Counted from the stretch's first letter, positions 8,725-18,281 are shown. The stretch is DNA of 64,000 nucleotides from Jannaschia sp. Os4 (GCF_016820245.1 NZ_JAFCAR010000002.1:62001-126000); one strand, 5' to 3'. Notes: generated from the letters alone by a model not told the origin. Program-made: numbers and translations.

Positions 8725-9604
8725 CAAGACGGAACGTCGCGGCCTCGGGCGGGGCCTGTCCGCGCTGATGGCGGACCTGCCGCAGGGGGACGCCCCGCCG
8801 CGGGCGCCGGACCGGGACGTGCCGATCGCTACCGTGCGACCCAACCCGGACCAGCCGCGCCGCCACTTCGACGACGGCGACCTGTCCGACCTCGCGGCGT
8901 CGATCCGGACCCGCGGCGTGCTGCAGCCGATCATCGTCCGGACCGATCCGGCGGACGGGGCCTATCTGCAGATCATCGCGGGCGAGCGCCGGTGGCGCGC
9001 GGCGCAGATGGCCGGGCTGCACGAGATCCCCGTGCTGGTGCGCGAGATGGACGACGCCGCCGTGCTGGAGGTCGCGATTGTCGAGAACATTCAGCGGAGC
9101 GACCTGAACCCGCTCGAGGAGGCGGTCGGGTACAGGACGCTGCTCGATCGCTACGGCCACACGCAGGAGCGGCTGGGCGACCTCGTGGGACGCAGCCGAA
9201 GCCACATCGCCAACGCGCTCCGCCTCACCACCCTGCCGGACGACGTGCAGGCCCATCTCCGCAGCGGCGCCCTGACCGCCGGGCATGCGCGCGCGCTCGT
9301 CGGGGCCGACAACGCCGGCGACCTCGCGAAGCGGATCATCTCCGGCGGCCTGTCCGTCCGCGAGACCGAGCGGCTCGTGAAGTCCGACGCCGAGGGGAAG
9401 CGCGTCTCGGCGCGCCGTCCGGCCCCCGAGAAGGACGCAGATACGGCCGCGCTGGAGCGCGACCTCGGCGCGGCGCTTCGGATGCGGGTGTCGATCGACG
9501 CCAAGCCCGGCGGGGAAGGGCGCGTGACGATCACGTACAAGGATCTCGATGCGCTGGACGACCTGTGCCAACTGCTCGCGCCCGGACGCCCGGTCCAGTC
9601 ATAG
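8717..9604 (+). CDS. parB: Chromosome partitioning protein ParB (Spo0J)
   Basis: CTP-dependent sliding clamp that binds parS. 295 residues. The N-terminus has the basic ParA-interacting peptide RRGLGRGLSALMADL. The ParB/Sulfiredoxin domain includes GERRWRAAQMAGL and VENIQRSDLNPLEEA, then the HTH (QERLGDLVGRSRSHIANALRL) that reads parS, and a C-terminal dimerisation domain. I chose the ATG inside the parA 3' end because it precedes the conserved basic peptide; the frame is open earlier but lies within parA. The TAG stop overlaps the end of convergent hemW: the last ParB codon TCA is the hemW stop on the other strand. Confidence 0.96.
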   Translation: MADKTERRGLGRGLSALMADLPQGDAPPRAPDRDVPIATVRPNPDQPRRHFDDGDLSDLAASIRTRGVLQPIIVRTDPADGAYLQIIAGERRWRAAQMAGLHEIPVLVREMDDAAVLEVAIVENIQRSDLNPLEEAVGYRTLLDRYGHTQERLGDLVGRSRSHIANALRLTTLPDDVQAHLRSGALTAGHARALVGADNAGDLAKRIISGGLSVRETERLVKSDAEGKRVSARRPAPEKDADTAALERDLGAALRMRVSIDAKPGGEGRVTITYKDLDALDDLCQLLAPGRPVQS

Positions 9605-10744
9605 CAGGCGGCGCACCGCCTCGTTGAGGAGCGGGCGGCCCCGCGGGGTGGTCCGCAGGCGTCCGTCCGTCACCACGCAGAGGCCGAGATCCGTCACGTC
9701 GCGGACGCGATCGGCGTCCGGCGCCCATCCGATCCGATTTAATCGTTCTATATCAACGCCTTCCGAGATACGAAGGCCCATCATGAGGGCTTCCTCGGCC
9801 CATTCGGTCCGGGTCTCCGCGCTCACCTCCGCGTGACCCTCGCCCGTCGTCGCCGCCGCGAGCCATGCCGCGGGCGCGGCGACGTTGCGCATCTCGTGCC
9901 GCTGTCCGGCCTTTGTGAACCGCCCGACCGCGCCGGGGCCGATCCCGACCCAGTCCCCCGCCCGCCAGTAGGTCAGATTGTGCCGCGACTCCCGGCCCGG
10001 CACCGCGTGGTTCGACACCTCGTAGGCCGGAAGCCCCGCCGCCCCGCAGATCTCCTGCGTCATCTCGTAGAGGGTCGCGCCGCGGTCCTCGTCGGGCAGC
10101 CCCGGCAGGCGCCCCGCGGCCGCGCGGGTGTGGAACATCGTCCCCGGCTCGATGGTCAGCTGATACAGGGACAGGTGGTCGGGCCCCAAGGCGAGGGCGC
10201 GGGCCAGCTCGTCCGCCCACGCGACCTCGTCCTGGTGCTGGCGGGCGTAGATCAGGTCGAAGCTGACCCGCTCGAACGTGGCGCGCGCCGTGTCGAGCGC
10301 GCGCAGGGCCCCCGCCGCGTCGTGGGTCCGCCCCAAGGCGCGCAGCGCCGCGTCGTCGAGCGCCTGCACCCCGAGGGACACCCGGTTCACGCCGGCGGCG
10401 GCGAAGGCGCGGAAGCGGTCCCGCTCGACGGAGGTGGGGTTCGCCTCCAGCGTCACCTCCAAGGCGTTCGACGTGCCCCAGACGCGGCGCGCGGCGTCGA
10501 GCACCGCCTCCACGGTGGCGGGCTCCATCAGCGAGGGCGTCCCGCCGCCGAAGAACACGGAGCCGAGGGTGCGGCCGGGCAGGCGCTCCGCCCAGCGCTC
10601 GATCTCCACTACGAGGGCGGCGCGCCATGCGGCATGGTCGACGGTCCGGGAGACGTGGCTGTTGAAGTCGCAATAGGGGCACTTGGCCTCGCAGAACGGC
10701 CAGTGGACGTAGAGGCCGAAGCCTCCGATCTGCCAGTTCTCCAT
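9599..10744 (-). CDS. hemW: Radical SAM heme chaperone HemW (coproporphyrinogen III oxidase-like)
   Basis: 381 residues. The radical-SAM cluster motif CEAKCPYC (C18, C22, C25) lacks the extra downstream Cys of true HemN, which favours HemW, a heme-binding chaperone, over an oxygen-independent coproporphyrinogen oxidase. FFGGGTPSL and LEANPTS follow as usual. The HemW C-terminal domain is present. It ends in a 6-bp tail overlap with parB. It is last in the rph-rdgB-hemW run (56 bp after rdgB); older annotation would call it hemN. The ATG directly preceding ENWQIGGFGLYVHWPFC is the only sensible start. Confidence 0.92.
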   Translation of the reverse strand: MENWQIGGFGLYVHWPFCEAKCPYCDFNSHVSRTVDHAAWRAALVVEIERWAERLPGRTLGSVFFGGGTPSLMEPATVEAVLDAARRVWGTSNALEVTLEANPTSVERDRFRAFAAAGVNRVSLGVQALDDAALRALGRTHDAAGALRALDTARATFERVSFDLIYARQHQDEVAWADELARALALGPDHLSLYQLTIEPGTMFHTRAAAGRLPGLPDEDRGATLYEMTQEICGAAGLPAYEVSNHAVPGRESRHNLTYWRAGDWVGIGPGAVGRFTKAGQRHEMRNVAAPAAWLAAATTGEGHAEVSAETRTEWAEEALMMGLRISEGVDIERLNRIGWAPDADRVRDVTDLGLCVVTDGRLRTTPRGRPLLNEAVRRLL

Positions 10745-10800
10745 CCCGCCGCCCCCCGCCGCGCCTCGTCCGCCGGGCGCAGATGGGGACGCGGGGCGGA

Positions 10801-11412
10801 TCAGTCCAGCCCGAAGACCGGGGCCAACGCCCGCAGCGCGGCGCCCCGGTGGCTGCGCGCGTTCTTCTCGTCGAAGGTCATCTCGGCGAAGGTCCTCGTC
10901 TCGCCCGCGGGGACGAACATCGGGTCGTAGCCGTGGCCCACCGCGCCGCGCATCGGCCAGACGACGCGCCCCTCGCACCGCCCGTCCACGACCTCGGCGT
11001 GCCCGTCGGGCCAGAGCACGGCCATCACCGCGCGGAACCGGGCGGTCCACGGCTCCGGCACGCCGCGGTCCACGAGCTCCCGATGGGCGCGGCCCATGGC
11101 CATGACGAAGTCGCGCCCGCCGCCGGTCTCGGCCCAGTCCGCCGTGCGGACGCCGGGCGCGCCGTCGAGCCCGTCGATCTCGATCCCGCTGTCGTCCGCG
11201 AGCACGGGCAGGCCCGTCGCCCCCATCGCGGCGTGCGCCTTGATCAGCGCGTTGCCCTCGAAGGTGGATTCCGTCTCGTCCGGCTCCCCGAGGTCGAAAT
11301 GGCGGTTGGTGAGCACCGCGATCCCCGCCGGGGCGAGCAGGGCCGCCACCTCCTCGGCCTTGCCCGCGTTGTGCGTGGCGAAGAGGAGGCGGTCGCCGTC
11401 GAAGCGTCTCAC
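10801..11412 (-). CDS. rdgB: XTP/dITP diphosphatase (Ham1/RdgB)
   Basis: House-cleaning enzyme that hydrolyses dITP, XTP and ITP to the monophosphates. 203 residues. The N-terminus [14 protein letters not shown] is the family nucleotide-binding signature, followed by [19 protein letters not shown] with the metal-binding acidic residues, and C-terminal YDPMFVP and [10 protein letters not shown]. It starts at GTG, which overlaps the rph TGA as GTGA. The rph-rdgB-hemW order is conserved in related bacteria. Confidence 0.95.
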   Translation of the reverse strand: MRRFDGDRLLFATHNAGKAEEVAALLAPAGIAVLTNRHFDLGEPDETESTFEGNALIKAHAAMGATGLPVLADDSGIEIDGLDGAPGVRTADWAETGGGRDFVMAMGRAHRELVDRGVPEPWTARFRAVMAVLWPDGHAEVVDGRCEGRVVWPMRGAVGHGYDPMFVPAGETRTFAEMTFDEKNARSHRGAALRALAPVFGLD

Positions 11413-12128
11413 CCCCGCCCCGTGGCGGTCGCTTGGGCGCCGACGAGTTGGCCCACGCCGAGTTCCGCGAGGCGCAGCAGCTCGTCCAGCGTGGCCCGCG
11501 GGAAGGTGGCGCCCTCGGCACTGGCCTGCACCTCGACGATGCCGCCCTTGCCGGTCATCACGAAGTTGCCGTCCGTGCCGGCCTGCGAGTCCTCGTCGTA
11601 GTCGAGGTCCAGCACCGGCTGGCCGGCATAGACCCCGCAGGAGACGGCGGCGACGTGGTCGAGGATCGGGTCGCTCGTCAGCGCGCCCGCCGTCATCAGC
11701 GTGTCCACCGCGAGCCGCAGCGCGACCCAGCCGCCGGTGATCGACGCGCATCGGGTGCCGCCGTCCGCTTGGATCACGTCGCAGTCCACGGTGATCTGGC
11801 GCTCACCCATCGCCTGGCGGTCGATGCAGGCGCGCAGGGACCGCCCGATCAGGCGCTGGATCTCCTGCGTGCGGCCCGACTGCTTGCCCGCCGCCGCCTC
11901 GCGGCGCCCGCGGGTGTGGGTGGCGCGCGGCAGCATCCCGTACTCCGCCGTCACCCAGCCTTGGCCCGAGTTGCGCAGGAAGGGGGGGACGCGCTCCTCG
12001 ACGGAGGCGGTGCACAGCACGTGGGTGCCGCCCATGCGGATCATGCAGGACCCCTCGGCGTGGCGGGTCACGCCGGTCTCGATCGAGACCTCGCGCATCT
12101 GGTCCAGGTCGCGGTTCGACGGGCGCAT
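11409..12128 (-). CDS. rph: Ribonuclease PH
   Basis: Phosphorolytic 3'-to-5' exoribonuclease trimming tRNA ends. 239 residues, with [12 protein letters not shown] at the start, [12 protein letters not shown], the [16 protein letters not shown] block with its phosphate-binding arginines, and [18 protein letters not shown]. Two in-frame ATGs lie 6 bp apart. The AGGAGG ribosome site (12135-12140) directly abuts the outer one, so the inner ATG at 12128 with a 6-bp spacer is preferred. Divergent from hrcA across 143 bp. Full-length with intact active-site residues. Confidence 0.96.
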   Translation of the reverse strand: MRPSNRDLDQMREVSIETGVTRHAEGSCMIRMGGTHVLCTASVEERVPPFLRNSGQGWVTAEYGMLPRATHTRGRREAAAGKQSGRTQEIQRLIGRSLRACIDRQAMGERQITVDCDVIQADGGTRCASITGGWVALRLAVDTLMTAGALTSDPILDHVAAVSCGVYAGQPVLDLDYDEDSQAGTDGNFVMTGKGGIVEVQASAEGATFPRATLDELLRLAELGVGQLVGAQATATGRG

Positions 12129-12134
12129 GGGCAT

Positions 12135-12140
12135 CCTCCT
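12135..12140 (-). promoter_or_regulatory. Ribosome binding site deciding the rph start
   Basis: AGGAGG on the minus strand sits immediately before a first ATG (12132-12134) with no spacing, and 6 bp before a second ATG (12126-12128). The normal spacing supports the second as the true start. Confidence 0.7.
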
Positions 12141-12201
12141 CGGGCGTGTCGCCGCCCCCGTAGCGGGGGCGCGCGGCGGGGGGCAACCCGGGCGGCCCCG
12201 A

Positions 12202-12230
12202 TTGACCCGCCCGGTCGCGCCGAATACATG
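12202..12230 (+). promoter_or_regulatory. Possible housekeeping promoter of hrcA
   Basis: TTGACC (12202-12207), a 17-bp spacer and TACATG (12225-12230) precede the hrcA start by about 40 bp. The -35 is good and the -10 weak. I found no CIRCE inverted repeat (TTAGCACTC-N9-GAGTGCTAA) here, so there is no visible HrcA autoregulation at this promoter. Confidence 0.3.
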
Positions 12231-12271
12231 CCGTCGGCCCGCGCGACCGGCGGGTTCCTGCAGAAAGCGTC

Positions 12272-13327
12272 ATGGACCAGACCCCAGACCTCCTGTCCGA
12301 GATGAACGACCGCTCCCGCGAGGTCTTCCGCCGGGTGGTCGAGGGCTACCTGTCGGACGGCGAGCCGGTGGGGAGCCGGACGCTGACGCGGAGCCTGTCG
12401 GAGCAGGTCTCGGCGGCGACGGTGCGCAACGTGATGCAGGATCTCGAGCTTCTCGGCCTGCTGCGCGCGCCGCACGTCTCGGCGGGCCGGGTGCCGACCG
12501 AGCGGGGGCTGCGACTCTTCGTGGACGGGCTGCTGGAGGCCAAGCTGGGCGAGGACGACCGCGAGGCCATCGACGCGACGATGGGCGGCGCCGCCGACGC
12601 GGCCAAGCTGCTGGACCGGGTGGGCGGGGCGCTGTCGGCGATCACGGGGTCGGCCTCGCTGGTGCTGGCGCCCAAGCGCGAGGCGCCGATCCGGCACATC
12701 GACTTCGTGGGCCTCGCCCCCGACCGGGCGCTGACGGTGCTGGTCTTCGCGGACGGGCACGTGGAGAACCGCGTCTTCGCGCCGCCGCCCGGCGCCACGC
12801 CGTCGTCGATGCGCGAGGCGGCGAACCTGCTCAACGCGCTGATCGAGGGGCGGACGCTGTCGGACCTCAAGGGGCTGATGGCAACGGACGTGGCCGCGCG
12901 CCGCCGCGAGATCGACGCGCTGGCCGCCGACCTGATCCAGAGCGGCCTCGCGGTCTGGGAGAACCGGGGCGAGCGCGAGGAGCGCCTGATCGTGCGCGGG
13001 CGCTCCAACCTGCTGGAGGCCGACGTCGAGGGGCTGGACCGCATCCGCGCGCTGTTCGACGACCTCGAGCGCAAGCGCGACATCGCCGAGTTCCTCGAGC
13101 TGGTGGAATCTGGCGAGGGCGTGCGCATCTTCATCGGCTCCGAGAACAAGCTCTTCTCGCTCGGGGCCTCCTCGGTCGTGGTGTCGCCCTACACCGACCC
13201 CGACCGCCGCATCGTCGGCGCCGTGGGGGTCATCGGCCCCACGCGCCTGAACTACGGCCGCATCGTCCCGATCGTGGACTACACGGCCCAACTCGTCGGC
13301 CGGATGCTGTCCGGCCCGCAATCCTGA
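12272..13327 (+). CDS. hrcA: Heat-inducible transcription repressor HrcA
   Basis: Repressor of chaperone operons through CIRCE operators. 351 residues. The winged-helix N-terminus includes EPVGSRTLTRSLSEQVSAATVRNVMQDLE and AGRVPTERGLRLFVDGLL; the C-terminal region has the usual IFIGSENK and YTDPDRRIVGAVGVIGPTRLNY blocks. grpE follows after 8 bp, and rph is divergent. Chaperone operons groESL and dnaKJ, the expected targets, are not in the window. Confidence 0.96.
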   Translation: MDQTPDLLSEMNDRSREVFRRVVEGYLSDGEPVGSRTLTRSLSEQVSAATVRNVMQDLELLGLLRAPHVSAGRVPTERGLRLFVDGLLEAKLGEDDREAIDATMGGAADAAKLLDRVGGALSAITGSASLVLAPKREAPIRHIDFVGLAPDRALTVLVFADGHVENRVFAPPPGATPSSMREAANLLNALIEGRTLSDLKGLMATDVAARRREIDALAADLIQSGLAVWENRGEREERLIVRGRSNLLEADVEGLDRIRALFDDLERKRDIAEFLELVESGEGVRIFIGSENKLFSLGASSVVVSPYTDPDRRIVGAVGVIGPTRLNYGRIVPIVDYTAQLVGRMLSGPQS

Positions 13328-13335
13328 GGACCATC

Positions 13336-13932
13336 ATGGCTGATCCCCGCGAGCACGACCCCGAATCCTTCCTCGACGACCCGGAGGCCGTCGAGGAGGA
13401 GGATCTGGACGAGGAGGTCGAGATCACCGGATCGCCCTCGGGCGCCCCGTCCAACGACGACGCGGCCCCGTCGGCGGCCGTCGAGGCGGTCATCGCCGAG
13501 CGCGACGAGATGCGCGACCGCATGATGCGCGCGCTGGCCGAGGCCGAGAACGCGCGCAAGCGGGCCGCGCGCGACCGCGACGAGGCCAGCCGCTACGGCG
13601 GCACCAAGCTGGCGCGCGACCTGCTGCCGGTGCACGACAACCTCAAGCGCGCGATGGAGGCCGCCGAGGGCGTCGCGGGCTCGGAGGCGATCCTCGAGGG
13701 GCTGCAACTGACGCTGCGCTCGCTGGAGGACACGTTCGAGAAGCACGGCGTGACCGTCGTGGCCCCCGCCGAGGGCGACGTGTTCGACCCCGAGATCCAC
13801 GAGGCGATGTTCGAGGCCCCGGTGCCCGGCACGGTGAAGGGCCAGGTCATCCAGCTCGTGTCCGAGGGGTTCCTGCTGCACGACCGGCTGCTGCGGCCCG
13901 CGAAGGTGGGCGTCTCCTCGACCCCCGCCTGA
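13336..13932 (+). CDS. grpE: Nucleotide exchange factor GrpE
   Basis: Co-chaperone that releases ADP from DnaK. 198 residues with an acidic, probably disordered N-terminus (residues 1-40), a long coiled coil (about 50-100, RDRMMRALAEAENARKRAARD), and the C-terminal beta-wing with FDPEIHEAMFE and GFLLHDRLLRPAKVGV. A GAGGA site precedes the ATG. The frame is open far upstream, but that is a shadow of hrcA. It is likely co-transcribed with hrcA. Confidence 0.96.
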   Translation: MADPREHDPESFLDDPEAVEEEDLDEEVEITGSPSGAPSNDDAAPSAAVEAVIAERDEMRDRMMRALAEAENARKRAARDRDEASRYGGTKLARDLLPVHDNLKRAMEAAEGVAGSEAILEGLQLTLRSLEDTFEKHGVTVVAPAEGDVFDPEIHEAMFEAPVPGTVKGQVIQLVSEGFLLHDRLLRPAKVGVSSTPA

Positions 13933-13942
13933 TCCGCCGATC

Positions 13943-13989
13943 GGGCCGTCCCGCGTCGGCAGCGCCGTGCCGACCGGCGCGGGACGGGC
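13943..13989 (+). terminator. Hairpin downstream of grpE, possible terminator
   Basis: GTCCCGCG-TCGGCA pairs with TGCCGA-CCG-GCGCGGGAC across a short loop, starting about 10 bp after the grpE stop. There is no T-run after it, so it may be a weak or Rho-assisted terminator. The remaining spacer to 14131 shows only the ribosome site of the next gene. Confidence 0.4.
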
Positions 13990-14131
13990 TTGGATGCGCG
14001 GAGAGCGGCGCAGCCGCGCGGGCCGCTGCGGCGGCGGACGGCCCATCGCGGGACGCGCGGTGGGCGCGCCTCGCGGGAGGGGGGCGGCAGCGGGTTGAAG
14101 GGCGCGACCATCCTTCAACCGGAGACCTCCC

Positions 14132-15604
14132 ATGTCCGACCGCGCCAACCTGTCCACCATCACCGAGACCGTCCTCGCCGACGAGGGGATCCAGTTCCGC
14201 GTCTCCGACGCCGACCTCGCCGGGGCCGAGGACGCCGCCGAACTGATGAACGACGTGATCGCGGCCGCGATGGCGGCCACGGGGGTCAACGACGACGGGC
14301 GGCTGACGCCCGAGGACCTCGCCGCGCTGTCCCGCCACATCCGAGCGGACGACGCGCTCTACGCCGACTTCCTCGAGGGGCACGGCGACGACGAGGGCGA
14401 CCTCGAGACGGGCTACCACCTCGTGCAGGGCGACGGGGGGACGTCGCTCTTCCAAGGGCGCCGCCTCGTCGACACGATCGGGGACGCGATCTACCACGTC
14501 GGCTTCCGCATCGTGGACGGACGCTTCCAGAACGAGGACGGGGACCAGAACGAGACGGTGGCCGACGTGGCGGGCTGGCTGAACTGGTTCGTGAACGGCG
14601 AGAACGTCGTCTACGGCTCGAACGCGTCCGAGACGCTGAACTCCGGCACCTACTCCGTCTCGCTCGCCGCCGCGGAGGACGAGGTGTTCCTCGCGGGCGG
14701 CGGCGACGACTCCGTGTGGGCGAGCTACGGCGACGACACCGTCGACGGGGGGTCCGGCGACGACGTGATCGGCGGGCAGGAGGGCGACGACTCCCTCGCG
14801 GGCGGGACGGGCGCCGACTCCATCTGGGGGGGCGAGGGCGACGACCGGCAGAAGGGCGAGGGCGGCGACGACGTGCTGGGGGGCCAAGCCGGCGACGACC
14901 GGCTCTCGGGCGGCGACGGCAACGACCGGCTCGCGGGCGACGACGGCGCGGACCGGCTGAACGGCGGGGCCGGGACCGACACGCTCTGGGGCGGGGACGG
15001 CAACGACCGGCTCGCCGGCGGGACCGGGGCGGACAGCCTCGCGGGCGACGAGGGCCGCGACCGGCTCTCGGGGCAGGACGGCATGGACACGCTCTGGGGC
15101 GGCGACGGCGCGGACCGGCTCTATGGCGGGGACGACGCGGACCGGATCGGCGGCGGCGCGGGGGACGACCGCGCGTCGGGCGGGGACGGGAACGACCTCG
15201 TGACCGGCGAGGAGGGGGACGACGTGCTGCGCGGGAACGACGGCGCCGACACGGTGACCGGCGGCGACGGGCGCGACCGGATCGACGGGGGCGCGGGCGC
15301 CGACCTGCTGCTCGACTGGGAGGAGGTGGACGCGGCGGACGTGTTCGTCTTCGGCACCGGGGACAGCGGCCTCGGGAGCGGGGCGGACACCGTGCGCGGC
15401 TTCGACAGCGGGCAGGATCAGCTGGACCTGCGCGGCTACGGCGACTTGGAGTACGCGGGCGCGGCCCTGTCGGGGTCCGGCGCGTCGGTCGCCTTCGCGG
15501 ACCGGACCCTGCAGGTCGACCTCGACGGGGACGGCGCCGCGGACGAGGTGGTGATCCTCGAATGGGTGGACGCGATCGGCGCGGACGACCTCATCCTCGC
15601 GTGA
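14132..15604 (+). CDS. Secreted RTX-type calcium-binding repeat protein
   Basis: 490 residues, no signal peptide. Residues 1-160 form a non-repetitive domain with an EF-hand-like loop (NDDGRLTPEDL, near residue 72). Residues about 185-390 are tandem glycine/aspartate nonapeptides of the GGxGxDxLx type (for example GGDGNDRLAGDDGADRL). These bind calcium and fold into a parallel beta-roll outside the cell. The C-terminal 90 residues resemble a type I secretion signal (DTVRGFDSGQDQLDLRGYG and a hydrophobic end DDLILA). Export through an ABC/HlyD/TolC-type system is expected from the family; none is encoded nearby. No enzyme domain is recognisable, so adhesion, matrix or unknown functions are all open. 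Confidence 0.85.
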   Translation: MSDRANLSTITETVLADEGIQFRVSDADLAGAEDAAELMNDVIAAAMAATGVNDDGRLTPEDLAALSRHIRADDALYADFLEGHGDDEGDLETGYHLVQGDGGTSLFQGRRLVDTIGDAIYHVGFRIVDGRFQNEDGDQNETVADVAGWLNWFVNGENVVYGSNASETLNSGTYSVSLAAAEDEVFLAGGGDDSVWASYGDDTVDGGSGDDVIGGQEGDDSLAGGTGADSIWGGEGDDRQKGEGGDDVLGGQAGDDRLSGGDGNDRLAGDDGADRLNGGAGTDTLWGGDGNDRLAGGTGADSLAGDEGRDRLSGQDGMDTLWGGDGADRLYGGDDADRIGGGAGDDRASGGDGNDLVTGEEGDDVLRGNDGADTVTGGDGRDRIDGGAGADLLLDWEEVDAADVFVFGTGDSGLGSGADTVRGFDSGQDQLDLRGYGDLEYAGAALSGSGASVAFADRTLQVDLDGDGAADEVVILEWVDAIGADDLILA

Positions 15605-15620
15605 CGGCGCGGGGCTGGCC

Positions 15621-18215
15621 CTACCCGGTCAGCCCCTTCAGCTCGTAGAGCAGGTCCAGCGCCTCGCGCGGGGACAGGTCGTCGGGGCGCAGGTCGCGCA
15701 GGCGCGCCTCGACCCCGCTGTCGCGCGGCGGGGCCGGGGCGGGGGCCGCGCGGAACAGGGGCAGGTCGTCGATCAGCGCGGCGGGCTGGGCGCCCTGCTC
15801 CCCCTCCTCCAAGGCGCGCAGCACCTCGCGGGCGCGGGAGACCGCCGCGTCGGGCAAGCCCGCCAGCTTGGCCACTTGCACCCCGTAGGAGCGGTCGGCG
15901 GCGCCCTCGCGCACCTCGTGGAGGAACACGACGTCGCCCTCCCATTCCCGCACGGCCACGGTCCGGTTCTCGACCCCGTCGAGCCGGGCGGCCAGCGCGG
16001 TCAGCTCGTGGTAGTGGGTCGCGAAGAGCGCGCGGCAACGGTTCACCTCGTGCAGGTGCTCCAGCACGGACCACGCGATCGACAGGCCGTCCCACGTCGC
16101 GGTGCCGCGCCCGATCTCGTCGAGGATCACGAGGGAGCGGTCGTCGGCTTGGTTCAGGATGGCCGCCGTCTCGACCATCTCGACCATGAAGGTGGACCGC
16201 CCGCGGGCGAGGTCGTCGGAGGCGCCCACGCGGGAGAAGAGGCGCGACACGACGCCGATCTCGGCGGCATCCGCGGGGACGTAGCTGCCCGCCTGCGCGA
16301 GCACCGCGATCAGCGCGTTCTGGCGCAGCCACGTGGACTTGCCGCCCATGTTCGGCCCCGTCAGCAGGCGGATCGCGGCGCCGCCGTCGGCGCCCATCTC
16401 GCAGTCGTTGGCGACGAAGGGCTCGCCCGTGCGGCGCAGTGCGGCCTCCACCACCGGGTGGCGCCCGGCCTCGACGCGGAAGCCGCGCCCGTCGTCCACC
16501 TTGGGGCGGCACCAGCCGCCTTGGCGGGCGAGGTCGGCGAGGGCGGTAGCCACGTCCAGTTCCGCGAGGGCGGCGGCGCAGGCGCGCAGCGCGTCGGCGG
16601 CCGCGAGGCAGGCGTCGCGGAGGCGGGCGAAGACCCGCGCCTCGATCTCGGCGGCGCGGCCCCCGGCGTTGAGAATGCGCGTCTCGAGGTCGGACAGCTC
16701 CAAGGTCGTCCAGCGCAGTTGCGACGCGGTGGTCTGCCGGTGGATGAAGGTCTCCGGCAGGGCGCGCATCGTCGCCTCGTGGGTGACGGTCGTCTCGACG
16801 AAGTAGCCCAGGACGTTGTTGTGCTTGACCTTGAGCGAGGCGATGCCGGTGAGGTCGCGGTAGGTCCCCTCCAGCGACAGGATCACGCCGCGCCCCTCGT
16901 CGCGGAGCGTGCGCGCCTCGTCGAGGTCGGCGTCGAACCCCTCGGCCACCATCCCCCCGTCGGACAGGCGCACCGGCGGGGCGGCGACGAGCGCGTCCGA
17001 GAGCAGCCCCTCCAGCGCCGCGTCCCCGGCGAGGCCGGACAGGTCGAGGAGGAGGTCCGTGGCGTCCAGCGCGCCCCGCAGGCGCGCGCCCGCCGCGAGG
17101 CCGTCGCGCAGGGCCGAGAGGTCGCGGGGGCCGCCCCGCTCGACCGAAAGGCGGGAAAGGGCGCGCTCCATGTCCGCCGTGCCGCGCAGGGCGGCGCGGA
17201 CGTCCTCGGCGCGGTCGGAGTGGTCCACCAGCCAGCCGACCGCGTCGAGCCGCGCGCGGATCTCGGCCACGTCCGTCGAGGGCGCGCCGATGCGGCGCTC
17301 CAGCAGGCGCGCGCCGCCCGCCGTCACGGTGCGGTCCACGCTGGCGAGCAGGGAGCCCGCGCGCCCGCCCTCGGGGCCGCGCACGAGTTCGAGGTTGCGG
17401 CGCGTGGCGGCGTCGATGCGCATCGACGCTTCGGCGCGCTGCACCATGGGGGGCCGCAGGGCGGGCAGGCGCCCGCGCTGGGTGGTGCGGACGTAGCCCA
17501 CGAGCGCGCCCATCGCCGACAGCATGGCGCGGTCGAACGTGCCGAACCCGTCGAGCGAGGCCACGCCGAACGCCTCGCGCAGCTTGTCCGCCCCGTTCGC
17601 GCTGTCGAAGGCGGGGGCGCCCAGTTCGGTGAGCGCGCAGCCCTGCGCCTCGGCCAAGGCGTCGAGGGGGGCCGTCGCCTCGGCCACGCAGAGTTCCGAC
17701 ACGCCGAGGCGGGCGATCTCGGGGCCGAGCGCATCCGCCGGGCAGTCCGCCACGCGGAAGGCCCCCGTCGAGATGTCGGCCCACGCCAGCGCGCCCGCGC
17801 CGCGCACCTCGCCCCACGCGGCCAGCCAGTTGGACGCCCGCGCCTCCAGGAGCGCGTCCTCTGTCAGCGTGCCGGGGGTGACGACGCGGACGATGCCGCG
17901 CTTCACCACCGCCTTGGACCCGCGCTTCTTGGCCTCGGCAGGGGATTCCAGCTGCTCGCAGACCGCGACGCGGTGGCCGCGGCGGATCAGCGTCATCAGG
18001 TAGGACTCGGCGGAGTGGACCGGCACGCCGCACATCGGGATGGGCCGGCCCTCGTGCTTGCCCCGCGTGGTCAGCGCGATGTCGAGCGTGGCCGCCGCCG
18101 CCTCCGCGTCCGCGAAGAACAGCTCGTAGAAGTCGCCCATCCGGTAGAACAGGAGGGCGTCGCCCGCCTCCTCCTTGATCCCCAGGTATTGCGCCATCAT
18201 CGGCGTCGCGGCCAT
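15621..18215 (-). CDS. mutS: DNA mismatch repair protein MutS
   Basis: Recognises base mismatches and starts repair. 864 residues, full length. The N-terminal mismatch-reading motif is GDFYELF (Phe-x-Glu, about residues 27-33). The ATPase has Walker A GPNMGGKST near 620, a signature region GRSTFMVEM, and Walker B VILDEIGRGTATWDGLSIAW. A GGAGGG ribosome site precedes the ATG at 18215; the much longer upstream open frame overlaps other genes and is not used. It ends 16 bp from the convergent RTX gene and starts 66 bp from the divergent HAD gene. Confidence 0.98.
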   Translation of the reverse strand: MAATPMMAQYLGIKEEAGDALLFYRMGDFYELFFADAEAAAATLDIALTTRGKHEGRPIPMCGVPVHSAESYLMTLIRRGHRVAVCEQLESPAEAKKRGSKAVVKRGIVRVVTPGTLTEDALLEARASNWLAAWGEVRGAGALAWADISTGAFRVADCPADALGPEIARLGVSELCVAEATAPLDALAEAQGCALTELGAPAFDSANGADKLREAFGVASLDGFGTFDRAMLSAMGALVGYVRTTQRGRLPALRPPMVQRAEASMRIDAATRRNLELVRGPEGGRAGSLLASVDRTVTAGGARLLERRIGAPSTDVAEIRARLDAVGWLVDHSDRAEDVRAALRGTADMERALSRLSVERGGPRDLSALRDGLAAGARLRGALDATDLLLDLSGLAGDAALEGLLSDALVAAPPVRLSDGGMVAEGFDADLDEARTLRDEGRGVILSLEGTYRDLTGIASLKVKHNNVLGYFVETTVTHEATMRALPETFIHRQTTASQLRWTTLELSDLETRILNAGGRAAEIEARVFARLRDACLAAADALRACAAALAELDVATALADLARQGGWCRPKVDDGRGFRVEAGRHPVVEAALRRTGEPFVANDCEMGADGGAAIRLLTGPNMGGKSTWLRQNALIAVLAQAGSYVPADAAEIGVVSRLFSRVGASDDLARGRSTFMVEMVETAAILNQADDRSLVILDEIGRGTATWDGLSIAWSVLEHLHEVNRCRALFATHYHELTALAARLDGVENRTVAVREWEGDVVFLHEVREGAADRSYGVQVAKLAGLPDAAVSRAREVLRALEEGEQGAQPAALIDDLPLFRAAPAPAPPRDSGVEARLRDLRPDDLSPREALDLLYELKGLTG

Positions 18216-18281
18216 GCGTGTCCCTCCCCGCTGCCGGTCTAGAGGGGGGGAACCGGGACCGGAAGGGCGCGTTCGGCCCGC

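Noticed and set aside
9599-10744. Oxygen-independent coproporphyrinogen III oxidase HemN
   Set aside because: The radical-SAM motif lacks the fourth Cys, and the position between rdgB and parB is typical of HemW.
12129-12271. CIRCE element for HrcA autoregulation
   Set aside because: No TTAGCACTC/GAGTGCTAA inverted repeat is present in the rph-hrcA spacer.
14690-15300. Regular DNA repeats looking like a minisatellite or CRISPR array
   Set aside because: The periodicity is 27 bp in frame and encodes RTX nonapeptides; there are no unique spacers.
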